This document shows positions 47,403-59,609 of a DNA stretch of 64,000 bases, piece by piece. Position 1 is the stretch's first letter; each line of letters starts with the position of its first letter. Origin of the DNA: Toxoplasma gondii ME49 (taxonomy: Eukaryota; Apicomplexa; Conoidasida; Eucoccidiorida; Sarcocystidae). Location: NCBI RefSeq assembly GCF_000006565.2, contig NC_031469.1, positions 2,190,583-2,254,582 of the forward strand. Direction: 5' to 3'. A model generated the notes under the pieces. It ran no database searches, had not been told where the DNA came from, and saw only the letters and a program-made list of their open reading frames with translations. Made by a program: the position numbers and the translations under genes.

Positions 47403-48187
47403 ATGAAGCATACAATCGATAGGGTCGTCGCATCCCGGGGGGTGACCAACGGTGAAAAGATAATGGTGAACGTGATTGGGACGAACCGTTCGGGATTCTT
47501 CACTGGTTTCCCGCTCCCCTCCCAACTAAAGGCGAGACGTGGGCTGCTGCTTTATGACTCGCGTGTCCTGCTATTCTTGGTTGCGCTCTATGTGACGGTC
47601 TTTACGGCGTTCGTTTCTTTCGAGTGTTCTACATGTCGGATCTGCACAGCCCTGGCTCACTCCTTCATCGGTGTTGAGATGGATCCTGACTGGAGTGGTT
47701 CGCACAGTTGGACTGACATACGAGAGGACACCACAGTCGAAGGAGACGGCGGCGCTACAGGGGCAGACGGCAGTGCTGCAGAAGTAAACTACGAGGCTCT
47801 CGGCGAGCTTTTGATTGCGTATGACGCCCTCGAAACATTGCGAAATCGGGCCAAAGCGGCGGGAGTCCTTGCACGTGTTTCAAGAGTCCAACGCGCCGGA
47901 CGGACTTGTCCAATAGCGGCCTCAGGAATGTGAGTCGAAACGCAGTTCTGAAACAAATCGGTGCCAAAACCCACGCAGCTCGGTGGACGCGTGCACATGG
48001 TTGCAATAAGAAACACGTTTCAGGTGACAAAACATGCAAGGACTACCTAGCATTCATTTATCGACAATTTTTCTACCTCGTGGAGGCGCCCTCTGACCTC
48101 GTTCGTCGGTCGCTGCCTGTTGACCGAATTATTCACGTCTTTCTGAAAAACAGTAGAAAGTGTTTCCCGATGTATCTTCCTGGGTGA
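47403..48187 (+). CDS. Hypothetical secreted or membrane protein ORF, possibly two exons or frameshifted
   Basis: The first frame (47403-47933, 176 codons) has a basic stretch, then a hydrophobic segment VLLFLVALYVTVFTAFVSF, a Cys pair (CSTCRIC), and an acidic Gly/Asp-rich region followed by a helix-like part (NYEALGELLIAYDALETLRN). A donor-like GTGAGT lies at 47930. A second frame overlaps it (47906-48187) and encodes KDYLAFIYRQFFYLVEAP and more. The second cannot be joined in phase through the 94-base gap to the CAG at 48023, so the pair may be a frameshifted gene. Architecture fits a type II or cleaved-signal protein of a coccidian-specific family. No family recognised. Confidence 0.4.
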
Positions 48188-49787
48188 AGAGGGTTCCATA
48201 AAGCAGGTGTGAAGTCCGATGGAGCGGTTGTGGCATAACGTCCAACTGCTCCTTTATGTCGGCTACGTAGAAGGGAGACAGTGTTCCCGTAGATATTCGC
48301 CATGTTGTTCTGAAACGAACGGATTCAACCAAGGAATCTCACCGATGAGAAAGTGAAGAAGACGTCGCGTCTTTCTACTAACTTGGGGAGCGAAAAGGAC
48401 CATCTGTATGTCGCGCGTTCGTCCTGCTCCATTTCGGTTCGGTTCCCGCGGCTCTGGTTCTACGACGGAATGCTCCAGTTGACGCACCGTGGTTTCCTTC
48501 ATATGAATGGGAAATCACTTCACAAACAATCTGTTAAAACTGCTACTACAGAAGACGTAGAAGTCAAGCCAACGATTTGGATGCTTATTAAATCAACCAT
48601 TTTGTGAAATTTCATTGCCGACGAATCCATGGGTGCGTGCTTCTCGTGGACTATCGTCAGTTTCTGCAGCGTCGCGAGGTGGCATCGAGACCCATTCCGT
48701 GGGAGGCTGCACGTACAGGGGATTGAAGGCACACACGTGTCCGAGATACTGGGCTCGCGCCACGAAACCTCAGTTCAATATTTTTCTACTGGCGAAGCCG
48801 GAAGAAAAGTTGCTGCCAAAGGCGTGTGTAACGCATTCAAACTACCACCTTGTCTGCAACGAGTTCTCTTCCTGGACGGGCGTTTCCCGTTATTCAAAGA
48901 TTCCTCCGAAGCCCGGAGTGCCCTAGCGATGAAGCAGTTGAACTGCTTAAGCGTCGCGCCTGGCACCTGTTGTCGAAGTTTTAAGGAGCCATATCTACCC
49001 TTGAATCGGTGAACCGCTGCCTGCGCTGCAATGTGTTTCGCCAATTCGTAGCGCGGGGCAGTCGTTCCAGTGTCTATCACAAAAACGCGTCTTGTTGCCG
49101 TGCGATTGTCGACGGATCATCGCCCAAGGGGGACAGCTCTGTCTGGCATGTTGTGTAGACGACCTCATCGTCTTTTGCCTCTCTTCTCTTGTGGGCGTGA
49201 TTTTTCAGCCTTGCAGGTGTTCTCCTTTCTGTTCTTGTCGGCGCCCTCTTTCTCAAGAAGGGCCAAACTCCGGTTCAAGAAACTACACCAACTCCAAGTA
49301 AGTCGTCAAATTTTGTCTCGTGAATGCTCGGAAATCCCCTGAGCATTCACCGGAAGGGATGTTACGATGAGGACCGTGCTGCAGTGTGCTTCAGCGGTGC
49401 AGAATCTCAAACGCTCTTGATATTCGTTTGCGATCAAACGCTTTTCGTTTGTCTGGCTTTCCTTTGCTTGTTCACTCAGTTGCAGCGGCGTACGTTACCG
49501 ACGGCACTACATCTCTAGTCTGGCAACTCTACGTGTAGACTTACGCAGACGCAGTGTGACCCGTATGGTTGCCAATTACCCCGATCGCTGTGCTATTTGG
49601 GACTTCGGTTCTGAAGTTTGATGCCACATAACGATGTATGTCGGGGGTACTGCTCGTGCGAATCGCGATGCATGATGATGGACGGCTAAAAAACACACAG
49701 GCCGATATTCCGAAGACAATAGGCACCAGTCACGCTCATGAGGGCTCGCACCTCCTGTATGCTGTTCCCATCTTAATCGATCCGTTT
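48188..49787. other. Unresolved region with an orphan exon-like piece
   Basis: Plus frames at 48353-48607 and 48629-49012 lack domain signatures. A well-bounded exon-like piece at 49217-49297 is listed separately. Confidence 0.35.
49217..49297 (+). other. Orphan exon-like piece encoding a membrane helix
   Basis: Bounded by TTTTTCAGCCTTGCAG and by AA|GTAAGT, both strong splice signals. In one phase it reads VLLSVLVGALFLKKG, a transmembrane helix followed by two lysines, then QTPVQETTPTP. I could not attach it to upstream or downstream exons. It may be the last recognisable exon of a decayed membrane-protein gene. Confidence 0.3.
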
Positions 49788-50150
49788 TCACCAGACCAGA
49801 GGTAAGCCAAAACGGTTTGCAGATTTGATAGTCTGTTTTGCAGGGTCGGAAGGGGGCGTGACTGGATCACTCTTCCGGAGGACCCCTCGTCCTTTCATCT
49901 TTGGCGGTATGCAGCGAGAGATATTTTGTCGGTTAGTGGTACGGGATTTTACCCATTTGGTGCCAGCGAGTTTGATCGCATTGGCCACCGTGTGAAAAAT
50001 GGATGCGAACCACGGGTTCAGATGCTTGTCCTGTTGAGTGGTGATATTTTTACCACTAACTGAACGAGCACCAACAACGAACCTCAGCGTTGCTGCGCAC
50101 CTTCTCCTGGTTGCATTCCTACAGAAAACCGAGGATGTACATGGCACCAA
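49788..50150 (-). pseudogene. Family copy A, N-terminal part
   Basis: The minus frame reads LRFVVGARSVSGKNIT, then NPWFASIFHTVANAI, then a VTPPSDP stretch. These line up in order with LRSVVDLTAIGPKAVN, APLYFVAKTFAWVL and PTPP of the intact copy at 61757-62668. The frame stops before the central domain. Read as a truncated paralogue. Confidence 0.45.
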
Positions 50151-50777
50151 ACTGCTTTACGGGTCGGAAGCAGCCGAAGCTTCGCTGCCACCGATCAAGA
50201 GAGACATGCTGCTGCTGCGGGTGGCATACTAGAATTCGTGACGGTAGTTTGCAATTTGTTGTATACTCGGCAACTCCCCCCAAGTCGTTGCATTCCCTTT
50301 GAGCGTGGACAACCACTGCACCGTTCTTGTGTTGTGTGCTTCCTCAGGCTATCGATGGAGAGGAAGCAATCAACCAGCTCGTGAGTACTCCTTCTTTGTG
50401 GCCAGGCTTGTCTCTCAGCAGACGTTTGAACGATATAAGGGGCCACTCTTACTGATTCAACCGCTGTGGATGCCGTCTGGAGATATTCCGCTGCGTGCCA
50501 CTTTCCGTCAGCTGTTTCTGTCACATCGAGCGCTGGCTTGGCCTACGAGCGAGAACAACTACTGTGTAGAAGTGGAAGTGCAGGGAACTGGACGGGACCG
50601 ACAACATCCGCACTGTATTGGCTCGACGGTGATTTCAAGTGCTGCTTGTTTTTTCGGGAACAATGTGATTGATGCAATCTCGGAGATTCTTCAAGCACCG
50701 CGAGCTTGCTGTTGGCTTGTCTAGTGCTGTTTTAACGTGCCGCTTTCTCAAGTGTCGGTGAAGCTCACGCGGTTATC
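50151..50777. other. Between family copies; long plus-strand frame of unknown value
   Basis: A plus frame at 50299-50724 (141 codons) reads plausibly (LVSQQTFERYKGPLLLIQPL and more) but matches nothing I know and has no clear start. It may be chance in this decayed region. Confidence 0.25.
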
Positions 50778-51636
50778 TCATAGGGACTGGGTGCCCGAGG
50801 ACAAAAGCGGTTTTTGCCCAGGTTTTTTGTAACCTGCAGAGGTCTCCTCTCTCCTGTCACTGATGATGTCTAAATGAAATACTCTACCATACCGTGGCTT
50901 CGTCGCGGTGAAGGACGTATGATCGGTTAACTGAGTTGGACTATATTCCAGTTGATGAGTCTTCGTTGTCATCACCCATGACGTTGCATCGGAGTATGCT
51001 GCCTGGGTGAAGCAGGCTAGAGCAACCTTTCCGCTACTTGCCGCGAAGCTCGTTCCCATAGACAACGCTTAAATGTTAGTTGCGGCGCAAGTGAGCATAC
51101 GCGGAGGTTTGTGGTAAGTTTCACGCAGCGTCTGCCAGTTACTGGACCAGATGGGCTGAATGGTGACGCTTAAAACATTCTCAAAACTAAGAGACTTTTG
51201 TCCTTGCGTGCAGGCTACCGAACATGCTAATCCACTGATAGTGAGGACGGACACATGTTTCCTGCGGCACTTGATTACTTAAGGTCGTCAGACAGCCGCG
51301 TGACAGAAACAGTGTGCGGAACTACATGAGGTTGTTCAACAGCCTGAAGCTCGGTGAATCAGAACATCGACCCTATGAAAGAGGATTGGGGTTCGTGTCT
51401 GCTACAACAAGAAAACGCCGCCCCAGAAACACAACATGATGGCTTATCATGGCACCCAGTCGTGACAAAAAAAGTGAAGCGCCGTTATGAAGAGGCCACG
51501 TTTTCTCATATGCGTGTAGACCACTGATTCTATCATGGACTGAGACACAACAAGGCATGCCATCTTCTGGTGATGCCGCTGAGATGAACTGATGCAGCTT
51601 TCTTGTTTGAAAACTAGATGATTCACACGGGGACAA
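50778..51636 (-). pseudogene. Family copy B, C-terminal fragments in two frames
   Basis: Two minus-strand frames, 51373-51636 and 50778-51065, each resemble part of the C-terminal region of the intact copy. GRRFLVVADTNPNPL resembles RKAFLFVEVTANNKL, and RVFHLDIISDRREET with KKPGQKPLL resembles FLFVEVTANNKLVF with GKGNGSPAL. Stops and a gap between them indicate decay. Because both pieces may correspond to the same part of the domain, they could come from two different copies. Confidence 0.3.
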
Positions 51637-53758
51637 CGTGAGACATCAGAGGCTTCAGGTGACGTGGAGCCAGTATTTTTGTTACGATCTGATCACGCAC
51701 AATGAAGTTCAGAAATGGCGCACGTCTATGCGAGTTGAGCTACTGGCGTGTGCATCTCCGATTTTTGGTTCGTGTGCGTGACGGTGTGCGCAGACGCAAG
51801 TAGCAACAGTCATTCACCAATCGTCTCGTGCCTTTCCTGGGTGTTCTGCATACCTTACACAAACGTCCTCGAGGAAGCGTCTGCATGCCCTTCATGATCG
51901 AATCCTGTGTATCTGAACAGCGGAAGCTCGTGAGCACTTCCACGAATATGTCACATTCTTCGATGCGGGGCGATGCGCTTAGTTTTCTCTTCGGATACGG
52001 AATATGAACATGAGCGTTCAGGTGGCGTCGCGAGCACGAGCGAAGGTTTGTGCTGGGGAATGAGCGGTATCATGTTTCGTTAGCTTCGGTGGATACCTGC
52101 GCCTAACTGGAGAAGATGCAAGTCGCCTCATGCACTGACACATACGGGGATGACCCCATTGGTAGATGCTGGTACTTGAGACCGACATTTGCGTTTGTAA
52201 CCAGAAGGGGACATCGCAGGGTTTCTTTCCCATGGGGTGATGCGTCGCAGAAATGCTACTGGAGCTCGCGCCACCAAAACATGGCTGTTCTGTTCTGCGG
52301 TGTGCAGGTGGTTGCTGAACTAGCAGCGATTGCCGGTGCTGTTGCGCTTGTGAGTTCGCGTAGAAAATAGGAAAACCCCATCCTTCATCGACAAATGGGT
52401 GGCTGGAATCAGCTTAGAGTTAAAGGAAGCATTCGTCAGTTTCTGCAGAGACTTTCGGGTTGGTGCACTCACCTGCAGTTCTCACACAGGCGAGTTTTCC
52501 GCACCTTTCTACGTACGTTCAGCGTGAATCTGCAAAAACTCTTTGTCCGCTTAGCACTACCACGTGTCTCGTCGTTCTGGGTGTGCGATCACCAGACAGG
52601 CCATTTCCACAGCAGTCGCGCGTTCAGTCCACACAGGATCAACTCTCATTTACGGTGTAGGCAACTGCAGGAGTTACCGAATAATGTGCGATTCGGGGAT
52701 CGTTTCATGCGTCGTATTGCAGTACCTGATGACAGTGAGCGACAAATGCGGAAAGGTGGATAACTGCGTCGAATTCTGTGACCCACACGTATATGACGAA
52801 CGCACAGCCTTCTGACGTCAGAGATTCAGGCCATGTATACAGGGTGTTGGTACAGTGTCAGTAGCCGATCAGCATCTAAATGTGAACAACTACTGATAAC
52901 GTAACGCAATTCGCTTTCACTGTTCGGCGATCACGCCCTGCCAGCTGCGTCGTCGAGCATCATGTACCAAGTGTATGGTTTGCAGGGAAACTCCTTTTGT
53001 ATGTTGATATACTTTAGGAGGATCTTTCTCCTCCCACGGCATAGCAAGACTCTGGTGACAAGCGAATGCCCTAGAGTCCCGAGCAGGGGCGTCGCTGCAG
53101 GTACTAAACCTTTTCCAGAGGACCAATATTGTACGTACCATAAGGATTACGTGCTCATATCTGATCTGTTCACTGAGCAAAACCTGAGAATGGGGGTGGT
53201 GACGTCGATTGCAAATACCCGTGAATATCCTGATGTTGGTTGAGCCTTCTGAAGTTCCGCCCCCCCGAAACACTCGGATTCTGAGGATGCAAAAAATGCT
53301 TTGATGAAAATTCAGCGGTACGGTCGGGCGGCTTTCGCTCGGTGAGGTGCGGCCGACTTCCCAGAAGTGTTGGTCACTGACTGTGATCGTGTTGGCGGTG
53401 CACGCAGCTGGAAAAAGTGCAGCAGGAGCCGTGCAGGTTTCGTCAGCATTATGGAATCCATGTCTTATGGTGAGGTTGATGAGCTGGGTCCTTTCAAAGG
53501 TCTGTCGAACATCGCTAGAAACACACTGAGATGAGTCCCATGCACCACAAGCAGCGAGAGGAGGCAGCGTTCCAGACGTTAGCGTCATTCATCTTTGTCG
53601 GTCGCCCCTATGGTATGCCATCGTGTGTTATAATGCTGCATCACACTGCTATCCCCGTAGAGAGGTATCTGGTGATACGAGGGCGATACACTGCATCAAC
53701 ACAGTGGAGGACTGAGCCTAGCTTTTCGAGAATGCGGCGGTCCAGTTGACGTTTGACT
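51637..53758. other. Between family copies, mixed short frames
   Basis: The minus frame at 52917-53588 (223 codons) is long but I could not align it with the family or with anything known. A plus-strand exon-like end at 52308-52370 is listed separately. Otherwise nothing recognisable. Confidence 0.3.
52308..52370 (+). other. Exon-like hydrophobic C-terminus
   Basis: Follows a CTGCGGTGTGCAG acceptor and encodes VVAELAAIAGAVALVSSRRK then a TAG stop. A hydrophobic helix ending in a short basic tail is typical of type I membrane proteins or lipid-anchored surface proteins. It also lies in frame with the upstream open frame from 52116. No connected gene could be built. Confidence 0.3.
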
Positions 53759-54418
53759 TTACGTCGAGAAGTGCTGATCGCGACCGCGCTCAGACGGATC
53801 GCTACGATTTCTGTGTCCAAGCACTTGGACTGCGCCATGAGAGAGAAAATTCCCTTTCCAGTTATCTGCGACTAAATTAGCTGAGTCTGCGCAATCCACA
53901 GATGCCTGAGGTAAGTGCATTAGTGCACTCGACGTATGGTATACCTTGGCAGTCTGCCAAGTTCCGGGGAGGGACGGAGAGAAAAGTGGCATTCGCGATG
54001 GTGGTGTGAAGATTAGGTATGAAGGTGAAAGGAAGTGGGGAGAAACGCAGCTCAAATGAAAAGTGTCTGTGGCCATCCCCTTCTCAAATGGCAAGTTTAT
54101 CTCGATGTTAAGATGTATTTCGGGGGCTTTGCAATCACGGATAGGGAGTCTCCACTTCACGCATCGTCTCATTGCATCTGCTTGTTGGCGATCTGAGCTG
54201 ACGTATTCAAGGGAAGGCCCCCCAGAGGCAACGGACAACCACAAAAAATTTGGCTTTGTTGTACTCGCGACGCCAACGTGAGAGTGACTGTGGCCTGGGG
54301 GCTGAAGATATAAAGTAGTATGGACCAGCCGGCGGCTGTGCACGTCTACATTGGTGGAAGCCCGTTCAGAATAACACTGTTTGCGTGTTCCGGTGACAAG
54401 AGACTGCTGAAGGAGCAA
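53759..54418 (-). pseudogene. Family copy C, N-terminal to central part
   Basis: Open for 219 codons. The segment LYLQPPGHSHSHVGVASTTK then FLWLSVASGGPSLEYVS aligns with CRLPTPPQWTGSIVFVATPK then NLWLDIVAEGGSIRHYNVS in the intact copy. The sequence then diverges and never reaches the C-terminal motif. It might be expressed as a short protein, but I favour a degenerate paralogue. Confidence 0.45.
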
Positions 54419-55308
54419 CGTGCAGAATGGTTAATGACGCGATCAGCAGTGTCGAATGAATCCTAACAGTTGCATATGTGGGGTTGCATTATAAGATTCT
54501 TCACTCGAATCCCTGCGTTATTTGCATTCATTGCGGGGTTGTCGGAATAGCCTCTTTTACAGCCTGTAAGCGTTTGACTTCGAGTTGTCTCAGAGGTGTA
54601 ATACCTCGTTTCGGCGTTGCATTTCGTTGTTGCCTAAATAGGGTGCTGTCGACTCGCGTATCGGGACAAAAGCGAGGCAATAATAATGGGGCGCACTTGT
54701 GACCAAAGAGTGGTTGAATTTAAATTTGTAAGGGTATAGCCTGAAATCGCCTCTCACTCAGGTGTGGGAGGTACCACTTTAAGCAAGAAAAGCCGCGTAT
54801 GGAGCGAGCAGCTGTATTCACACTCAGCTGGCTTATCCTAGCTGAGGTACCTCGAGCGCAGGAGGCGCGGAACCGTATTGCGCATGAAACGTGTGCGACT
54901 GGAACAGGAGGAACGAGGGCTGCGGAGGCAGAATGCAAATGTTTCGCAATGCGGCGAGCCATGACATTTCTAGCGCCTGGTACCTCTGTCTGACCCAAGA
55001 GTGACCAACAAATCTGCACCGATTCAACGATTCATGATTAACTGTAGCTGTGTGGTAGCGTCCCGACGGTGACTACTGTTGATCTGCTGCCGTCTACCGA
55101 AATGCGCATATGCTATTATGAACAAGGACGACAGATTATCTTGCGTGTGTTTCAAAGAGGGAGGCAGCTGACTCGCGAGGAGGATCGTCAGTCCACCATG
55201 GCCACACTACTTAGTCCGATGCCTCTTAACAATGACCGTGTTGCGTAGCTGTGCAAAGGCTCACCTTTTTTCGTTCTCGTTCAAACCTTCATTGGATATG
55301 CAGGTGCC
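54419..55308. other. Between family copies, nothing recognised
   Basis: Short frames on both strands only (for example plus 54478-54702 and minus 54720-55019), without a motif shared with the family or with known proteins. Confidence 0.4.
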
Positions 55309-55671
55309 TCAGCAGAGAACAAGCGACCTGGATATAGCGTTACAAGAGAGTGGCGTTTTGGCTTTCCAGTCCCAGCAAGTGAGTTTGATTGCTTTTAGGA
55401 ACTCGCTGGGGGTTAACGACATCGGAAAAGGGTAATGCACCAGTACGTATTTTTCTCTCGCCGGAGTCCCCGCTACTCCCAGGATCTCGATTCGGTGCGG
55501 AATGCCCCAGAGAAACCACCAGCATAAGGTGCACGCCACGGTGAAAACTTGCATAGGGTGTAGAGCGAGGCCATGTCTGCAATGTGTCGCTATTAGCTCA
55601 CGCAATGCAGCACCCAGCTGACCTTGGGTTCCGGACCAATTTTTGTAGAAAAGCTCCTCGTGTAGCCTCAA
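55309..55671 (-). pseudogene. Family copy D, C-terminal part
   Basis: The frame VFTVACTLCWWFLWGIPHRI, then VHYPFPMSLTPSEFLKAIKL and TCWDWKA, aligns with HFVITTSASLCFYSWKFDIT, then YPSLPLIYQTESLLRKAFLF and VEV of the intact copy, with the same spacing apart from small gaps. This is the clearest pairwise match in the array. The N-terminal half is missing or lies out of frame in the tandem-repeat region to the right. Confidence 0.5.
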
Positions 55672-55738
55672 CTGCGCAAGGGGAACCGTGAAGAAGTCCT
55701 ATGAGAGGGTGGCAGTCGCAAATGTATGTGCTTGCGCA

Positions 55739-56450
55739 GGTACGTCAGCGCAGGCGGTCATCGTGCGACATGTGGTTTGTGGACTGCCGTAGGTTCCATG
55801 TCAGAACACCGTGGGAATATGGTTGTGGACAGCCACAGGAGGTGAGGCGTGCTTTTGATTCTCATTTGGCACTATGTTGTATGGAAGACTATGCAGGTGA
55901 GCGAGAGCCGAATGGGTCCTGCGTCCGAGTGTCGGTGAGAGTGGAGTAGGAGAGGTAAGTGAATGTGGTTGATCGGGTACTTCAGTGCACGGAAACAAGA
56001 TGTGACATCTGATTTGTGGACTTCCATGAGCTCTGCGTCGGAACAATTTATCTGTGACTGTGAACAGCTTCAAGAAGTGAGGACCGCTTTTGTTTTGCAT
56101 TTCGTACTATGTTGTATGGATGAGTATGCACGAGAACGACAGCCGTATGGGTGCTGTGCCAGAATGTTAGAGACAGTGAAGTAGGAGAGGACGATGATCA
56201 GGGTTGATCGGGTACCTCGGTGCGCGAGGGCTTGATATCAAACCTGATTTGAGAACTGCTGTGAGGTCGCCGTCATGACATCGTTGGAATGTGGTTGTGA
56301 GCAGCAGAAGGATACGCGGATCGTTGCCTTCCCCTGCTATGGCGTGCAAGTTGTTTTTCTGTTTCGGGTTGTCCCTGAAGTGGATTGCTGTTTTGTGATG
56401 TGGTACAGTGGAGGTGAATGCTTGCGTTATGCTATCAGCACAGATAATGC
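55739..56450 (+). repeat. ~236-bp tandem repeat, three diverged copies
   Basis: Units start at the GGTAC strings at 55739, 55976 and 56211, giving periods of 237 and 235 bases. Shared blocks include GTAGGAGAGG near the unit junctions, the GATTTG(T/A)GAAC-like block, and a block reading (C/E)CEQ-QEVR-AF then ALCCM-xYA-ER on the plus strand in the first two units. The third unit is the most diverged and its right border is unclear. No transposon ends seen. Confidence 0.75.
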
Positions 56451-56985
56451 CTTAGATGGAGCTGTTGCCCGAATGAAATTCTAGATGGCAACGCCGTAGT
56501 TCCGCAGCAAATGGAAGCCACTGGAGGTTTACGAGAGCGTTATCCTGTAAGGTTGGGGTTTGCAGTGGACTCGCGTAGAGGCACAGAGGATGCAAGACTC
56601 TAAGAACGTATACAAGGTTTCCGGTTCTGCATATTTGGAGATAAGTGTCCATCGCCGGTTGAAGTATCCAGAAGTAGCTTGTGATGACCTTGGATGCAAA
56701 AGTGGCTCGCACTGCATTTGCTTCCATGAACAATGCTTTTACTGATAAAATGCACAGATACGCAATACAGTTTCAACCGGATTTGTGTGACTAACGGATT
56801 TTCTGGAACGTCATTGTCGTCTTTTATGGTGGATCTTCGGTTCAGGATGGAGCGATGGTACGTTTGGATCAAAGCGATACGTGGGTAACTTCAGGAGTAA
56901 GGTCATTGCTGACCACCCTGTGAAATCGACGAATCTACGCTTTGTATTGTCTCCCATGGGGGAGCTTTGCTCTCTGGGGCCCGTG
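56451..56985. other. Between repeat and family copy E, nothing recognised
   Basis: Short frames on both strands, no motif. Confidence 0.4.
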
Positions 56986-57369
56986 TCATCGTCGCAAGTA
57001 CATGCAGCATTCACTCTTACTCAATACAGTGCTACTGCGCCCTTGGTAGCTGCCGCGTAAGGCAAGAAACCGGGCATTGTAACAGGAAGTCACTTTTGAG
57101 TAGTCACGACCAACTCGAAACATGCCTGTATCAATTGTTCTGCCAGTGACCCATTCACAGCTGAGTTTCGCGGTGATAGCCGCTTCAGCTGGTGGTGTTG
57201 GCATGCCACAGATCCGACTTCTTACGTTCGGTGACGGTGGCTTTTGTTGCCTGTTCTGGTCGCGAGATGATTCCATTGAGCGGGAAGGCTGAAACGTCGC
57301 CATGCACGCCTTCGTACGTTTACCGCTCCCGAAGAAGATAAGCTCAAAGTATTTTTGCTGATGAGACAC
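56986..57369 (-). pseudogene. Family copy E, weak central fragment
   Basis: The minus frame contains RSRICGMPTPP, which resembles TPSCRLPTPP of the intact copy at the equivalent place, and a following stretch of similar length. Similarity beyond the Pro-rich anchor is marginal, so inclusion in the family is tentative. Confidence 0.25.
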
Positions 57370-58809
57370 ATGGGCTCGAATTCCTCTGTAAATGTACTAC
57401 GTCCTTAACCCAGATCTGACAGCAGCAGATGATGCACTTGGATGCATCCAGAGATTGTATGATACTTGCAAATTCTCGCTTTCGCTACTATTGCAACTTT
57501 AGAAGAACATTTGTTTGTTTCGCCTCTTACGTGCCACCTTAAATTTGAGGATCGGCTCCTTGGTCTCCTTTTAAGAGAGTTGTCGCGCAAAAGATGACCC
57601 ACCTTGACTGCTTCTATCCGATAAATGGAGTCATATTCCTAGGTACCGTAGTGTCTTCGTTTATTTGATTTGAGTTCCACAGCTCTGGATCGCGGATAAT
57701 TTGTATAGAGACAATATCTACTTAGTACGCTGTGAGGAAAGGGAGTGGCTGTAACCTCGTTTTGCCCTGTGGCTACCTTGTCTCTTTCATGTCGATGATA
57801 CTGATGTATATGCGTTGGAGAAGATTCCACTATGTGTGTTGGTGTATAAAATGACTAGTGCGCGGCCAGCATAGCCTTTCGACAGAGTGGAAGCTCAGTT
57901 ACAGCAGAAAAGCGAGTGATGCGGAAATCAGGTGATTTTGGAACATTTCGGCTTTGTCGGTTTTCATTTCTCGCCCGTCGAATCCACGAAGGGTGTGAGA
58001 GATCCGCAGGTGCGGGCGTCCTACTCCCAAAAAACGTGTATATGCAACCTCATTGAACAGGATGTACGTTTTTGCCACTTCAATAGACGGCAACAATCAA
58101 GCTTGCCTGCAGGGGCAAGAAGTATTTCTCCAGAGAGCATGCTGTAGAGCAGGTCAAGAACACGTAGACATCCTATAAGCCAGAACCGTGGATCCGGTAC
58201 TGATAAACACTGATGTGTGTAAACGGTGCTTCGAAAACTATTCGGTCGATTAACTTTCAGCAGGTAAGCGACAGGAACACAGTACCACGATGTTCTGCTA
58301 GTGGATTGCTGCTTTCTCATTTGTGTGACTGTCCTAAACTGGCGAAGAATTAGTGTATGAACTTTGAGCTGAATAAACGAATGCTAATTCAAAAACTGCA
58401 GTAACCACGAGATGTAACACCTGCCACTGTGTCGGCACCAAAGACATGTGTATTCGGTTCCGTCTCTCTAGCAGCTGGGGCTCGAGGAATGTCTCAATCG
58501 GTTGAAGACTGTAACAGCAACACAAAGAATTCAGACTTGTGAGGAACCACATACTGTCGCGGGGTGCGCTAGAAGCCCTTGTCAGTTGATGCGAATGGTA
58601 CTCAGGATACAGAACTCACATAGGCCACGTCGTGCTTCAGCAAACACGACAGTGACCTGTCCGCACGTTCTCAGAATTTCCACATGTAAAGTGGAACTCG
58701 GCAATGGCGCTCGGAGCCACTTTGGTCTGATGTACAAGGTGCCCGCTGACAGTCGGAACACGATCTCGTTGGCTTGCGCGGCAGGATTTCCGAGTTCAGC
58801 AACCTTTTT
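57370..58809. other. Between family copies, nothing recognised
   Basis: Minus frames at 57639-57830, 57899-58096 and 58021-58320 and plus frames at 57932-58147 and 58502-58840 are short and unassigned. Some may be further decayed pieces of the family. Confidence 0.35.
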
Positions 58810-59148
58810 TCAAGTCCTGTTGTGTAGTTCACGCTTCTGAGTGACGACTCCGCATGGCTCTGTAGTGGCGTCACGAATCGGTGTCGAACCGTACTTGTCT
58901 GGGTCGCCGTCGTAGAGCGGGGGTGCCTCGTTGTTTAGGCAATGCGTCACCGGTACGAACGTAAACACAGGCGTACGAGAGGCCGAGAGAGGAGCAAAAA
59001 CCCAGGAAGTCACGGAATGTACGGAGCGCCACTTATTCGTCATGTAAGGGAGATATGGGATTTTCGCCAGGCAGGATTGCTGCTGTGGAGAGAGGCACGC
59101 AGTTAGTGTGCCTAGAACCCGGCCTGGCTTCTCTTGCTCCTCGCACAC
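58810..59148 (-). pseudogene. Family copy F, C-terminal part
   Basis: The frame IPYLPYMTNKWRSVHS, then VFTFVPVTHCLNNEAPPLYD followed by GDPDKYGST, aligns with YPSLPLIYQTESLLRK, then VFAVTYGKGNGSPALYD and QNDFHSLP at the end of the intact copy. The frame continues about 25 residues past the point where the intact copy stops. Confidence 0.45.
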
Positions 59149-59609
59149 TCGAGAACGGTTCTGGATTTGACATTGGGGAAGAAAGTGCTCGAGCTGTACA
59201 TTGGAAACAGTGTAGTAGTTGTGCCTTTAATCGTACTGTCTTCCTCATTCGGACTTTCAAGTCCACTTCAGTTTCACCGCACACGGGTTAAACGTATCAG
59301 GCTCAATTTGCTCGGTCTTGATGTGGGTACTTGTGTACTACGAGATTGCGTTCCGCCGATCTACAAAGGTGGATGCTGACGAATGCTGTTACGTGATTCA
59401 GATAAAGAATGTGAGAGACCACATTCGTATGTGTGGCCATGGCTGCGAAAAGGACGAACGCTCATAGTCGTCTGAGTAGATGGATACACGATGCCTCCAC
59501 AGGAGTGCGAAGCTGAAGAAACACCACTCATGTAGCAACGAAGTGCGCAATGGCCTCGGGGGGTTGCTGCCCGCATGACCCGAACACGACTGAACGATCA
59601 GGTATTCAC
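59149..59609. other. Between family copies, nothing recognised
   Basis: A plus frame at 59134-59379 is hydrophobic in the middle (VVVVPLIVLSSSFGL) but has no clear splice sites or homology. Otherwise empty. Confidence 0.35.
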
